Shown: positions 1 through 33,557 of the stretch, one piece after another
Layout of the letters: each line of letters starts with the position of its first letter
Position numbering within the stretch: the first letter of the stretch is position 1
Origin: Bolinopsis microptera
Lineage: Eukaryota; Ctenophora; Tentaculata; Lobata; Bolinopsidae
Assembly: GCF_026151205.1 (NCBI RefSeq)
Contig: NC_087083.1
Span: forward strand, 6,860,460-6,924,459
Reading direction: 5' to 3'
DNA length: 64,000 nucleotides
Made by a program: the position numbers and the translations under genes
Notes under the pieces: model-generated
What the model was told of the DNA's origin: nothing
Database searches by the model: none
Seen by the model: the letters and a program-made list of their open reading frames with translations, nothing else

Positions 1-842
1 ATGGCATTAGCGTAACAGTTAGCGGTCCGATTAAGCACGCGAAATATGTAATATGCGGTAATATCTTGGTGTTTAATCAGCGTAGAATAATTATATGGGT
101 TACAACAAAAAGCTGTCAGGGGTTTCCAAAAGTACAATAGCAGTACAAAATTGGAGGACGAATAATTTCACGTTTCTACAATGTAGAATCTACATTTACA
201 TTTTAACTCACTTTAATGTTCTTTTTCACCTATTTTTCTTCCTTTCTCCTTATCATTCCGATTATCATTCTTATTTTTCTCAAATTTTGCTTTCCACTTG
301 TCCTCCAACTCGTTCTCTAACTTAGACAGGAATTCTTCACCAGTACTTTAAAAGAAGTTTAGAGTGTCATCGCCAGGCAGAAGGCTAAATAGAGTAACTG
401 CGCGGCGACCTGGACAAAACGTTCAGTGAATAGCATGTCCAGCGACAAAGTTAGCGCTCGTTTCTTACTTTAGCATTGCGTCTAACTTATGAGAGTGTAC
501 TATTCTCGGTACTGACTTACAAGGGAGATATTAGTATTTTAGTTATGTGATTATAGATTATATATAGTTATATAGTTAGATATAAACTTACAAATCAGAG
601 ACATATCTTCACTTTCAAGTTTCACTTTCTCCTCGAGTAATAGTTTTACTTTTTATAACCCCAAACACTCAGACCGAAGGAAATTTGTAATTCGACGGCT
701 CTAATTATAGGCTGGCCTGATTATGAACGATATTCTCAGGTTTTGAAAAACATCAGTTCTTGCTAGAACGTTAATTTAAGGTTTTCTGAGTTTTTAATGT
801 GAAATAAACTAAACTCGTTGTAGATGTGGACATACGTGCTCC
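1..842. other. No gene recognised
   Basis: AT-rich sequence with only short chance ORFs. It may hold 5' exons or upstream sequence of the gene whose first supported exon is at 3,095, but no splice-compatible coding exon could be supported here. Confidence 0.4.
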
Positions 843-850
843 TTGGGTGT

Positions 851-1752
851 TCTAAGTAGTTTTCTAGTCACTAACCAATCAGAGGGCTGTATTTTAGTCA
901 CTAACCAATCAGATTGCTGTATTCTAGTCACTAACCAATTAAAGGGCTGTATTTTAGTCACTAACCAATCAGAGGGCTGTATTTTAGTCACTAATCAACC
1001 AGAGGGCTGTATTCTAGTCAATAACCAATCAGAGGGCTGTATTTTAGTCACTAACCAATCAGAGGGCTTTATTTTAGTCACTCGCCAATCAGAGGGCTGT
1101 TTTCTAGTCACTAACTAATCAGAGGGCTGTATTCTAGTCACTAACTAATTAGAGGGCTGTTTTCTAGTCACTAACCAATCAGAGGGCTGTATTCTAGTCA
1201 CTAACCAATCAGAGGGCTGTATTCTAGTCACTAACCAATCAGAGGGCTGTTTTCTAGTCACTAACCAATCAGAGGGCTGTATTCTAGTCACTAACCAACC
1301 AGAGGGCTGTATTCTAGTCAATAACCAATCAGAGGGCTGTATTTTAGTCACTAACCAATCAGAGGGCTGTATTTTAGTCACTCGCCAATCAGAGGGCTGT
1401 TTTCTAGTCACTAACTAATCAGAGGGCTGTATTCTAGTCACTAACTAATTAGAGGGCTGTTTTCTAGTCACTAACCAATCAGAGGGCTGTATTCTAGTCA
1501 CTAACCAATCAGAGGGCTGTATTCTAGTCACTAACCAATCAGAGGGCTGTTTTCTAGTCACTAACCAATCAGAGGGCTGTATTCTAGTCACTAACCAACC
1601 AGAGGGCTGTATTATAGTCACTAACCAATCAGAGGGCTGTATTCTAGTCACTAACCAATCAGAGGGCTGTATTCTAGTCACTAACCAATCAGAGGGCTGT
1701 ATTCTAGTCACTAACCAACCAGAGGGCTGTATTTTACTCACTAACCAATCAG
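851..1752. repeat. 30-bp minisatellite with a 300-bp higher-order period
   Basis: About 30 head-to-tail copies of an exactly 30-bp unit with core CTAACCAATCAGAGGGCTGT followed by ATTCTAGTCA. Variants (CTCGCC, CTAACT, TTTCTAG, ATAACC) recur in the same order 300 bp apart: 1,021-1,320 matches 1,321-1,620 almost base for base, so ten-unit blocks were duplicated. Each unit carries a CCAAT box (CCAATCAG). Because 30 is a multiple of three, the array gives long repetitive ORFs on both strands (around 843-1,741) that are not genes. Confidence 0.95.
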
Positions 1753-1769
1753 CTAATAGTAGGTTTTCT

Positions 1770-3090
1770 GTCTTGACATAATTTGGACGGCATGTTGTCT
1801 GGCCTGGCTAATGTTTTATCAGTTTATCATAAACTCTAACCCGTCTACAGTATAGTACTGTAGAATATTTGGCACGCGACTAAACCTTGAATTTCTTTGT
1901 AATTGGAAAACACTTGAGGTTGATGTGATTTTCAGTTTATATTTTGACGAAACGGCACCCAAACTCATCCCCCACGTGTCCCTTATTCAATGGTACGAGT
2001 GACGATTTAAGTTACTATCACTCGTAGTCATACTGCAGCGTCTAGCTATAAAAACAGCAGTCTGTTGGTGATTCTGTCTAACTGCTGTATTACAGGCACA
2101 TTACTGGCAGGTGTTCGGCCTGGTCATGTGATCAGCTTCATGTTTACAATTAGACAATTAGATAAATTCTCCGTATGACGCAAATATTTGCAGAATATAA
2201 AATGCGTTTTAATATTTTATGCTAGATTGTAGACTGTCACTCTTAAGCGGAGTTTTTATATTTTTTTGGAGTAAGTAAAAGTTTATTTACTATGTTTACC
2301 GCCTTACTACCTCTGCACCTGCTACCCTAGTATGTCATACCCCAGTATGACATACCACAATTCTTATTTCTTAAAACCCTAATTATTTTCACCCTTATTC
2401 TTCCTAACCCCTACTGCAAAGTATCAAAGCACTCCATTTTCTTGATCGATTTTTTAAGGGTTGAGAAAAATCTAGCTAGAACTAAGGTTAAAGGAGGTTA
2501 TAAGGTGTGATGTTAGCGCATTAATAATTAATATTAGATAAAAGTTAAATTATAATATAAAATGGGGCAGTAATTGATGTGATCAACTAAGTGTGAGCTG
2601 GTTACCAATTTGGTCATCATTTCCATTACAGTCAATTTACATGACGTCATCTCAAGTTACATATTACATTTTCCCAGTGAGGGAAGTGACTAAATTATAA
2701 CTGATTAAACTAATTACTCTTTAATTTTTTCTCGGCGGGTTTTGCCAAATTTAGATTTTATAATTGCTACCCAGTCGAGATGTGTTACACTTGTTCTGCT
2801 AAAAATATACATCGTTTTTCCCAAGAAAGTCTAACATTTTAGCTTGATTGTAAAGTCTTGAAGCAAATCTCTAACACGTGTAAAGACTATTAAATTGGGA
2901 AACAGATCTCTGAAACAGAACGCTAATCTCTGAAACAGACAGTAGTTGCAAACCGGACTGCTTGGTTGTAAAACATTCTGCCGAATTGTTTAAGATATCC
3001 TTGATTTGTGTAGTAGAAAAACAGTGGATCAGATCGCTGAGTTTTGACGCAGAAGGCTTTGTTGTGAATCAGATTATCTGATTATGACTT
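1770..3090. other. Non-coding, no gene recognised
   Basis: AT-rich stretch without a supportable coding exon. The only structure noted is a short perfect hairpin near 2,331-2,356 (arms GTATGTCATAC and GTATGACATAC around a CCCCA loop). Confidence 0.4.
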
Positions 3091-3094
3091 ACAG

Positions 3095-24730
<21,636 letters not shown>

Positions 24731-24732
24731 GT

Positions 24733-24870
24733 GTTACCATGGTAACACTCATGTTGCCATGGTAACACGTCATGGTAACTAATACCCAGTGCAGTTTATG
24801 ACTGAACATCATGCTGTTGCCATGGTAACACATGGTAACACATGGTAACATATGGTAACACATGGAAACA
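24733..24870. repeat. X-box palindromes and 10-bp CATGGTAACA repeats in the 3' UTR
   Basis: Directly after the TGA at 24,728-24,730 come GTTACCATGGTAAC (24,733), GTTGCCATGGTAAC (24,753), a third copy near 24,818 and then four or five CATGGTAACA units. The palindrome matches the RFX X-box consensus. Confidence 0.8.
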
Positions 24871-27538
24871 CAACATCATCCATCGAATTTCTTGTGCGAT
24901 TAGGAAGACGTTCCAATGTCAGTGGTGTAATGATGAACTGAACTTTAAGAGTCAGAACTGTGTTGCTATAGAAACTAATAGCAACAAACGGTAGTAACTT
25001 GTCAGGACCATAACATGTTTCATTTCGATTTATATTTAAGTTACGATCAAGACTTGTGAATTTAATCCGTGATATATTTAAGTGATTTATATTTTCATTT
25101 TACCATTTTGTACATTTTTACCCTTGATAAGTTTTCATGTTGTTTTAGTGTCACGTGACCGATTCCCGACCAATCAGAGAGCTGTAATGTCACGTGACTA
25201 AAATGCAGCTCCCGTAGTTTTGTAGTTTCTGTGTTGATAAAGGAGCAGGATTTAAATTCTAATGTTTAATTTTCTGGAAAATCATAAATGTTATAAATTT
25301 GTTACGATTCTTAATTGATATTTTTTTGATATTTATAGTATGTCATGAATCATTGAGAGGAAAGAGTATTTCGTGTTACTATGACGACTGTGATACGTCC
25401 TGTAATAGAGAGATTGTTTCAATTCACTCTGTTATATGTGTCAATGATCCGAGAGTTGATTTATAATTTATAATTTCTGTTAAAGTTTATACAAAAAATT
25501 CCATTTAAAAGATTTTAATCGAATTTAAGCCCCTTCCATTTGCAGTGTCTACCTCAAGAAACCACTATTTACAAGTCTCCCTTTGTTAGACCTATTCATT
25601 CATTAGATTAACAATGTATCATTAACAGTAATGTTCAGGGCATCGGTTCAGGGCAACAGTTAATTAAAAGGAAGCAGTATTTTGTGTCACATGGAGATTT
25701 AACTTAAACTCAGTGTTTTAATGAATCTTTCGAATCATTCGATGAAAATAATAAAATTATTAGTCATTTTAATAAACTAATCATCGATTAATCAGAAAAA
25801 CGTGCAACCAAGGAAACCGCTAATTCCGAGTTCAAATCCTTTAAACAATAAATTAAAAACAATAATTTAACATGGCATGAGTTACTAAGGAATCTGGCCG
25901 AATAGAACAGTGTTATGTATTGACTGTTGAGCGATAAATACAATCATTGCCGTAGAATTACTTTGTACAAATTAGGGTGTAAGAGGGCCACCCAATGAGG
26001 TAGTTTTCACACTTAACTATTAGTTGTCTTATTCAAGTTTATTAAAATATTAACAGTTCAGATCTGAAGTAACCACAGTTACAATATTAACACTATTCTA
26101 AGGAACAGTAGGATCAGTTAGCCTCGATAAGTTGACAGTTCCTCCAAATCAGTGATATGTAATCTGAACTATGTTGAGGATTATCCAGTTTGTGCGCTAT
26201 TGATCTTTCTGTCCACCACTTTATCAGAGAAGACTGACTCTGATCGAGCTGAAGGGAAAGGGTAGTTAAAGGTGACTGATAAACTCTGAAGTTATTTTAT
26301 TTGTATCGTCTGTTTTGATGTAAAACGGTTTTTATTTTAAGCAAATGATCCGTACCAGAAAAATAATCCATTTATAATTGTATAGAAAAGCGTTTGCAGT
26401 AGACCTACACTATACAATATACTAGCAGTACTGCACTTGAAGTACACATACACTACAGTAATTACAGTAGTGCGCGACGTAGTACGCGAAGCCCATATTT
26501 AGGAATTCGATCTTGACCACAGGACATTACTGTCAAAGATATCGAGTGGCAAAAAAGTGAAAGTTTTTTGGGCGTCATGCAGAAAACGATAGTTCAACGG
26601 CAAGGGGTCGTTCACTTATTACGTGATTACTTTTTGGAGAATTTTCTTTGACACTGCTTTAGTGAATTGTATCAAAATGACACTAGCGTAATCATTTATA
26701 ACCCCCCCCCCCCCCCCCCTCCCCCCGCCCCCTCTCAAAAACGAAAAACGCTGCACAATTAATGCCATAATATTTTCCGCTGTGTGAATGTGATAAGCTT
26801 AGCAAGTCTTAGCTTGTCGTGCGGCGCGCGCGAACGAATTAATTAAAGGCGCGCTTGAGAAGGGTCATAAATTGTAGCTTCGCGTTTTCCAGAAATTAAA
26901 TAAACAGCTTTCCAGATTGTGACCGAGGAATGGCAAAGGGCGGGAATGGTCGGTTTTGGAGTGTTGTGCTACCGGATGTTAGACGCGGATTAAATTCCGT
27001 ACCAAATTCTTTAAAACTGTTGTGTTCGTTGAGTTTTTATCTAACCTTAATCAGACAAATTCTTAATTTGTAAGTTGAGATAAAGGATGCTGAATGTCAA
27101 ATGTTGATGAAGGGGCTAGCAAAAAGAAATATAAATTTATATTTTCTTAAATGAAGGTTCTTTATTCCTGCCGGAGCGGCATTAACAAGAAACAATTTTT
27201 AACTAGAGCAGATCATATGTCATACTTCAAAACTTACTAAGTTAGAAAGTTTAATTAATTGCCCAGAATTCCAAGAGGCCCTCCATTTCCTACTAATAAT
27301 TACATCTGATTGGTCGACTAAAGTCACGTGATTAGTATGCAAATTATCATTGGCTGCTTTAATACTTTAATAACTAACACACCAAGTAACTAGCAGACAT
27401 GGTCATCTTAACTCTGTTTGTTTTTAAGTTCTTGTTGGGACACAACCAACTATTCTTTTAGAGCGTCTTTTGGTTTAAATAGTTAATTAATGTTGGTTTA
27501 ATGATTTGTATTCTACATTAAGATAAACCAATCAATCA
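24871..27538. other. 3' UTR and intergenic sequence, no gene
   Basis: No coding region recognised. Noted items: at 25,160-25,200 ACCAATCAGAGAGCTGTAAT, close to the 30-bp minisatellite unit of 851-1,752; at 26,603 AGGGGTCGTTCACTTATTAC, a left end related to the MITE at 21,039, followed by a run of C at 26,701-26,719. Confidence 0.5.
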
Positions 27539-29470
27539 ATGTCTACCATTAGAATGAATATTTGCAAGTTTCAAGTATTACTACTACTGTTACTAGTACA
27601 ATCTAACAACACAGCGGTCACACAGAGCTGTATTCACAACAGTAAACAATACTCATACCAAGAAACATTCTCTGATGGTTGCTCTATTTGCCAGTGCCAA
27701 GCTGGTGCTACTGTTACTTGCTCAGGGGTGAGTTTGTTGCTACAATTCGGGGAGGGATAGCGAGGGTCGAGGGTGGGAACATTGTTTTATTTTCATTTGA
27801 GTTACGGTTTTAATCATAAGATCTGGTTTGTGAACTATATATATAACTATATATGGGCACTGATGATTGGTTTTGTTTTATACATATCATGAAACGGATC
27901 GTTTGCCCGCCAATTTGATTTGTTTCAATTGTTCGAATTATAATGCTCCTGCTTAACTGCAGTCGAGCACTCTCTTTGGGAAACCAAGCAACAACTATTT
28001 ATTATATATAACTATATATATATACAGGGTGGGCCAAAAGTCAGTACCCATACGTTGGCCTTAATAGCTCCGCCGTGTTTTATATTTGAGAGCTGTTGCT
28101 TTGCAGATGGCATACTGTACTTACTGGTTCGAGGATTCCGTCTTCAAAATTTGAAAATTCGTATATTTTAGACCACGCCCATCCAATATTAAAACACCTA
28201 TATTGTTTTCTCTGAACATGCTGAACGCCTAATTTTTTCAGAGACGGTAGATTATCAAATGTTGCATATGATCTGAAAACATGAGGCAAAACAGATTAGA
28301 AATGACGAAGTTATCAAGCATTTTCTGTATCTCGTTAACAATATTGACTGGGTGATTATGTGACACCGTGACACGACACCTTAATTGGGCACCCTTAACA
28401 ATTCTCATAATGTTTAACGGGGTAGTTAACGGGGGCACCTTATCACGTGATTAGGTAAACCAATCACCTGATCACACGTAATGAATAAACTCGTTATGCT
28501 TCATATCTCGGTAATCTGAGAAGCCACAGTTCTAATTCTTTCAGGACAAACGTAATTTGAATGGCCAAACACAATTCAATAACATTTAGCTTGATCCGAC
28601 TATCCAAACTATCAAATAAATGTGAAAATGAACCTCCATTTGAAAAAAATGAACGCGAATATTTTTCGAGTTGACAAATTCCTCGAACCAGTGGTGGTAC
28701 TAAGTCATACCAGAAAGAAGTATTTAAATTGGGCACTCAGTGACTGAGCTATAAAGGCCAACGTATGGGTACTGACTTTTGGCCCACCCTGTATAATATA
28801 TATATACTATATAATATACTGTAAACCAGCTGTCTTGAAATGTAGCCAACCTCCAGACGTGTACCTTCTGTGTAAGGGAGGGAACAACATTTGAAGACTA
28901 CGAACAATTTGAAGAGGATTGCAGGGAATGTCAGTGTAGAAACGGAGAGATTTCTTGCTGGGACACAGTCCAAACCAAGGTACAGTAACATATCGATTTA
29001 GAATAGCAGTTTTTTAGAAATTTTCGATATTTTCAGCCGATCAAAATACACATAAAAATCAATCCAATCATTACCGAACCGCTTTTAATCGATTCTACAG
29101 TCAAAAATACATCTGGTAAACTATAACTATGTTCAAAGTTTTGAGTGGAAATACAGTGAGGCCCTCTGTTGTTATTATCAGAGATATCAACCGCCAATTC
29201 TACCTAAGTTCCCACTTCCCCTATAAAAAATAAGATATTTTCAGGAATGCTCAATGTGTGAGACACAGAGCTTGGACGGAACAAAAACAACACACGAACA
29301 TTTGTCCGTAAGTAAAGGAACTATGAATGTGCACTTTATTTTCGTTAATACATCGTCATAAACAGTAATATTTAAGTTTAATATATTACTCATAAACTAG
29401 TCCATTAGTCCATTAATAATGGTATTGAACACAACATTTTTTTTGTTTTGTTAGATTTCTTTCTTATGTA

Positions 29471-29506
<36 letters not shown>

Positions 29507-30516
29507 ACCACTGTTCATTTTGTCCATTTTGTCTTTGTCTTTTTTTACATTTTTTTGTGAAGGACAGTGTTTTGGGGACAAAATGGACAATACTAGGGAC
29601 AAAAGGGACAAAAGGGACAAAAATTTTGGACAAATGAGACAGAAAATTAGACAAGCTCAAATGTAGAGAATGTATATATTCTACTCGACATCAACAATTT
29701 AGATTTTCATGTCAGTGTTTTGCTGTACTTAGAATCAACTGAAACCACTGAAGGGACTGAAATAAGCAGAATTCATCAACGGCATCACATAAATAAATGT
29801 GTACACGGTTCAGTCAATATTTCATTAATCCCATTAATCAAGTGGTGATATCAAAAAAGTCATCATCTTTTAATATCATAACGCTCATAGCGGCCAGAAG
29901 CAGATACCCAGACCCACACAATTACTTTTCCATTAACAATATGCCGACAATATTGAGCTAATGGGTATTCGCTTTTTCCTATGAAGTAGGAGAAAAAGCA
30001 TGCCCGTCCGCGTCCTCTAATCAAGATTTTCTTATTCCTCCTCTTTTTCCTGAACATTTGTCTCGTTTGTCCCTGTCCTTTTTGTCCATTTTGTCTATTT
30101 TGTCCCTGTCTTTTTGTCCATTTTAAACTTTTTGTCCCCGTCTTTTTTGTCTTTTTTGTCTTTTTTGTCCCTATTATCTTTTTTTGTCCCTTTTGTCCCT
30201 CTTGTCCCTTTTGTCTTTTTTCATTTTTTTTTGTGCAGGGATAAAATGGACAGTGGTACCCCCCCCCCCTCCCATGTAGTGATGACATCACTCTGTCACG
30301 TGATGTCATCACACTGTCACGTGACGTCATCACACTGTCACGTGACGTCATCACACTGTCACATGACTATATTATGAAGTTGTTTCACAGGAATGGTACA
30401 TGATGACGGATGCCGGATGTGAAGAGTGTGTGTGCAACAGGAAAAAGATCGAATGTTTGGTGATGCCACAAGAAAGATCACGTGGTCACGTGGAGTGTGC
30501 TAACCATGGCAACTAA
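27539..30516 (+). CDS. Secreted von Willebrand factor C-type cysteine-rich protein, four exons
   Basis: Exons 27539-27727, 28857-28979, 29245-29307 and 30391-30516 (stop TAA), all joined at phase 0, give about 166 residues. The start at 27,539 or the in-frame Met six codons on (MNICKFQVLLLLLLVQ) gives a signal peptide. Exon 1 encodes a VWC start (YSYQETFSDGCSICQCQAGA); exon 2 a second (CRECQCRNGEISCW); exon 3 a short CSMC segment; exon 4 CEECVCNRKKIECL. The DC..C.C..G...C pattern is that of VWC/chordin-like modules, which commonly bind BMP-type ligands or matrix; which one here is unknown. Intron 1 carries a MITE and intron 3 an inverted GGACAAAA repeat. A missed exon, particularly in the long third intron, is possible. 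Confidence 0.75.
28025..28791. mobile_element. TA-flanked MITE, mariner-like ends, copy B (767 bp)
   Basis: Ends CAGGGTGGGCCAAAAGTCAG and its complement with TA duplications at 28,023-28,024 and 28,792-28,793. The longer of two family members in this window; interior inverse to copy A. No transposase is seen. It sits in intron 1 of the VWC gene, ending about 65 bp before exon 2. Confidence 0.9.
29465..30275. repeat. Inverted low-complexity GGACAAAA arrays capped by G and C runs
   Basis: Left part: 35 G (29,471-29,505), then GGTACCACTGTTCATTTTGTCC and GGGACAAAA units to about 29,650. Right part (about 30,050-30,269): TTTTTGTCC units, then AAAATGGACAGTGGTACC and 11 C. The outer caps are reverse complements, so the whole looks like a degraded fold-back element in intron 3 of the VWC gene. 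Repetitive ORFs in it are spurious. Confidence 0.75.
30283..30366. repeat. Short tandem repeat of CACGTGACGTCA motif before the last VWC exon
   Basis: Four copies of a 21-bp unit (CACTGTCACGTGACGTCATC). Same E-box/CRE composite as the minisatellite at 7,425-7,860, ending 25 bp before the exon at 30,391. Confidence 0.85.
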
Positions 30517-31559
30517 CTGATCACGTGGCGTAATCACATTATCACATGGAGTGGGCTTACCAGGGCAACTAACTATAGTGTAATCATTGTATGAACTTGG
30601 CACCTAGGCAGGATGGATATTGGATATTTCTGTACTTGCTTTGTAGGTTATTGTTTGTCCTTGTTTTATTAGATAGGTACATAGAATTTAATGAGCGTAC
30701 CCAAATGCCAGATTTTAATGCATGATAATGTATAGGGCTCCCTAAGACAATAATCTTTGGATTGAATTTAAATTAAATAGAAAATTGGAAATTGAATTTT
30801 TAACATCAAACCTACCTGGTTCTTTTTCCTTCTAAGCTTGTTTGTTTCTATTTGCACTTCGGATCTTCATCTTGAGAAATAACGAGAATCAGGAACCCTG
30901 TGATCAGTTTTATTATCTGGTCATGGTGTGTACTGTGTAGCCCTAGAGTGTTACTTTAATAACAATATAAATAAAATGCAGTACTGTTAACGAGAGATAA
31001 AGCTATAAAACATACCATTCTTTCCTGCTGATAATATTGTAGCTGTTCAGATACAGTTTGAAGTACAGAGTTCGGTAAATTGCTGTGTTCTGAGATGTTT
31101 CTGTTTCCTGTAAATAGCTGGATAATTAAAAGTACAGTAGTAACTGAGAGTTGAGCATTGAACATATTAAATTTAAAAAGTCAGTTGCATTTATTTCTGA
31201 TAATACTCTTGGATCTTACATTACAGTATGGGGTAAAAACAACTCAAACAAAATTATTGAATGTCAGAACGTTTTCTTTGTTTTAGAGTACAATATAATA
31301 TGGTAAGTAAAAATTGATTGAACAATTTAAACTCAAGACAAAAATCAAGACCCAAATTTGCAAATCAGTTCAGCAGTAACACATGAAAATTTCGGAGAAG
31401 CTTTGAATATAAAACGGCCCAATCTGGAATTCTTTCTAGTTCCATGTGAAACAGTAATAAATGGGTTTAAATCAGATCATTAGATCATAAAAGATGCTAA
31501 AATAGGTCCAGAAACGTCATATCAAGCCAGTCTCACTTGCAGTGTCTCTTGTAACCAGA
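30517..31559. other. Convergent intergenic region, no gene
   Basis: Lies between the 3' ends of the VWC gene (plus) and the U1-70K copy (minus). Only short ORFs; nothing recognised. Confidence 0.45.
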
Positions 31560-32895
31560 CTAAGATGCTACTTGAGCCTCTTCCTGGGGATAACTAGGTT
31601 CTTCAGGTACTTCCTCAACTTCTTTAGGTCGCTCCTCCTCTACCTCCTCCTTCCTTTCTCTACTTTCCTCCTTCCTTTCTCTACTGCCCTCCTTCATCTC
31701 TCTGCTTCCCTCCTTCATCTCTCTGCTTCCCTCCTTCATCTCTCTGCTTCTGCTTCCCTCCTTTTCTCTACTTTTCTCTCTGTCTCCCTCTCTCTCTGGA
31801 TATTTCTCCCTCTCTCTTCCCGATCTCCACGATCTCTATCCCTGTCCCTGTCTCCCATCCTGTCTCTGTCCCCCCGTCGATCGTCTCTGTCTCTGCGATC
31901 CCTCTTCCTGTCCCTGTCTCTGTCATCATCCCGTCTCTCTCGCTTCCTGTCTCCATCCCTATCTCTCCTTCGATCATCATCACGTTCTGGCCGGTCCCTG
32001 TCACGCTTTCTATCACCACGATCATCTTCACGCTCTCCACGATCATCCCTTCTTGTGATTCTTCTATCCTCCTTTTCTCTCCCTCTTATCTTCATCCTTG
32101 AAGGATCTCTCACGTTCAGTTGACCTGCGCCTTTCCGATGTGTCTCTAGACATCTCCCTCGACTCTGACGGAGATCCCTCTTCTCATTATCAATGTTATT
32201 GAGGGCTCTATCTCGTGCCCTATTAGCTCTATCTAACTTCTCTTGATATTGTCTGGGATCAACTCTTCCTGAGTGAGTAATGTTGAACTCTGGGCTCCAA
32301 TCCGTGACCCACCAAGAGACCTCCCCCAAATCTTCTTGGCTTCCAATTCTTAACAGTCCGTCCTCGTTCAATATCCACTTCGACACGTCGTCCGTCAATC
32401 TTCTTACCATCTCCATATTTGTAAGCAGCCCTCATACCCTTCTCAGTCTCGTACTCAATAAAAGCGTAACCGCGCGGTTTCCCTGTCCTAACATCACGGA
32501 CCATATTGTATTTTTCTGATATAACCAAACTCTTCAAATTCACGTTGCAGCTTATCCTCTCTTGGTGTCATAGTTGATTCTCGATACAAAAACGGTTTAA
32601 AAGCGTCTCCAGTAGCGTTTGGATCGTTTTGGGATCCATTTCAGAAGTTCCTGTTCAACACGGTTCTTCTGAGATTCTTCTTTTTCCAAACGTTTTGCTT
32701 CTTACGTTCCAACCTTGAAGGACACTTCACAGCCTCAGGAGTGTCAACTGGATCTTCAAAAAGGTGACTGTAAACACCTACACCAGTCAGAGTGCAGTCT
32801 TCATTCGTATGTTTTGGTGGAGGGGGTGGGAGATAAGGTAGGGGGTCACGTGGTTGCAAATAACGCAAGTAAATTGGCAGTAAAAACTGAGTCAT
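31560..32895 (-). pseudogene. SNRNP70: U1 snRNP 70K (SNRNP70) homologue, intronless and frameshifted
   Basis: Minus-strand frames read in order the U1-70K layout: N-terminus (MTQFLLPIY, PRDPLPYLPPPPP, LFEDPVDTPE), linker DPNATGDAFK, RRM with [20 protein letters not shown] and [20 protein letters not shown], then NITHSG and a long Arg-Asp/Arg-Glu tail ending EEVPEEPSYPQEEAQVAS and a stop at 31,560. The protein binds U1 snRNA stem-loop I in 5' splice-site recognition. At least five single-base indels break the frame (near 32,640, 32,600, 32,560, 32,520, 32,320 and 31,740), some at A homopolymers. There are no introns. Either a processed pseudogene or a real gene damaged by sequence errors; the good codon conservation between breaks favours errors or a very young retrocopy. 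Confidence 0.8.
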
Positions 32896-33557
32896 ATTCC
32901 TACCTGATTGAGAAGAGGATGTAGATGCCTTCTTGATCACATCTCAACCGTAATTAATCATCAACAATGTTATTATAAGTACAATGAACATGATATCTTT
33001 TTGCATTAAAAACACTCAAATATTTCATTGAGATGTAAATTTAGACATTTTATACAAGATGTCAAATCATCAAATTTTTGAGGAGCAATACAAAAATTAA
33101 ATGGAATAGAAAATTCAAGATACAATGTACACAATCAAAAATATCAATATTTAAACAACTAAATTACCCAAATCTTCGAATTTGAAAACTATGTTGTGTT
33201 GCAGCACAGATAGCCCCAACCAATCCTTATTAAACTGGACAAACCAAATCTATAACAAACCAAATCTAGGCCACACTCGATTGAATTCAAACCATGATGC
33301 CTGACTAAAACTTTATTAAAGCAGTACACCAGATCTGTACCAATCTGTCTAAATTCGATCCAACTACTAAGAATTTAGGTCCGTTCTGTCAGTAAACCTC
33401 TGTAAATTAATAATTCTTATAACAAAGAATTTTTATGAAATTCTTAACCAAAGCCAACCCTCCACTTGCACTCCTTCACTTACTGTTTAACTCATCATCA
33501 CAATGTTTTTGTCATTATTCTGATTTCTTCATTCCATCTTTTAATACCAAAGTTTTG
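32896..33557. other. Spacer between rhomboid exon and U1-70K copy
   Basis: No gene recognised. A minus-sense AATAAA at 33,312-33,317 could end the rhomboid transcript. If the frame shifts at the T run near 33,577, the rhomboid C-terminus would extend to about 33,505. Confidence 0.4.

Noticed and set aside
843-1741. Long repetitive ORFs of about 90-98 codons on both strands (LVTNQSEGC and TRIQPSDW repeats)
   Set aside because: They are forced by a 30-bp tandem repeat whose length is a multiple of three; no start context or non-repeat domain supports a gene.
30114-30377. Leu/Phe/Ser-rich ORF resembling a membrane protein
   Set aside because: It is a translation of TTTTTGTCC repeats and the CACGTGACGTCA array.
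31542-32123. Plus-strand Leu/Ser/Arg-rich 193-codon ORF
   Set aside because: Antisense of the Arg-Asp/Arg-Glu tail of the U1-70K copy.
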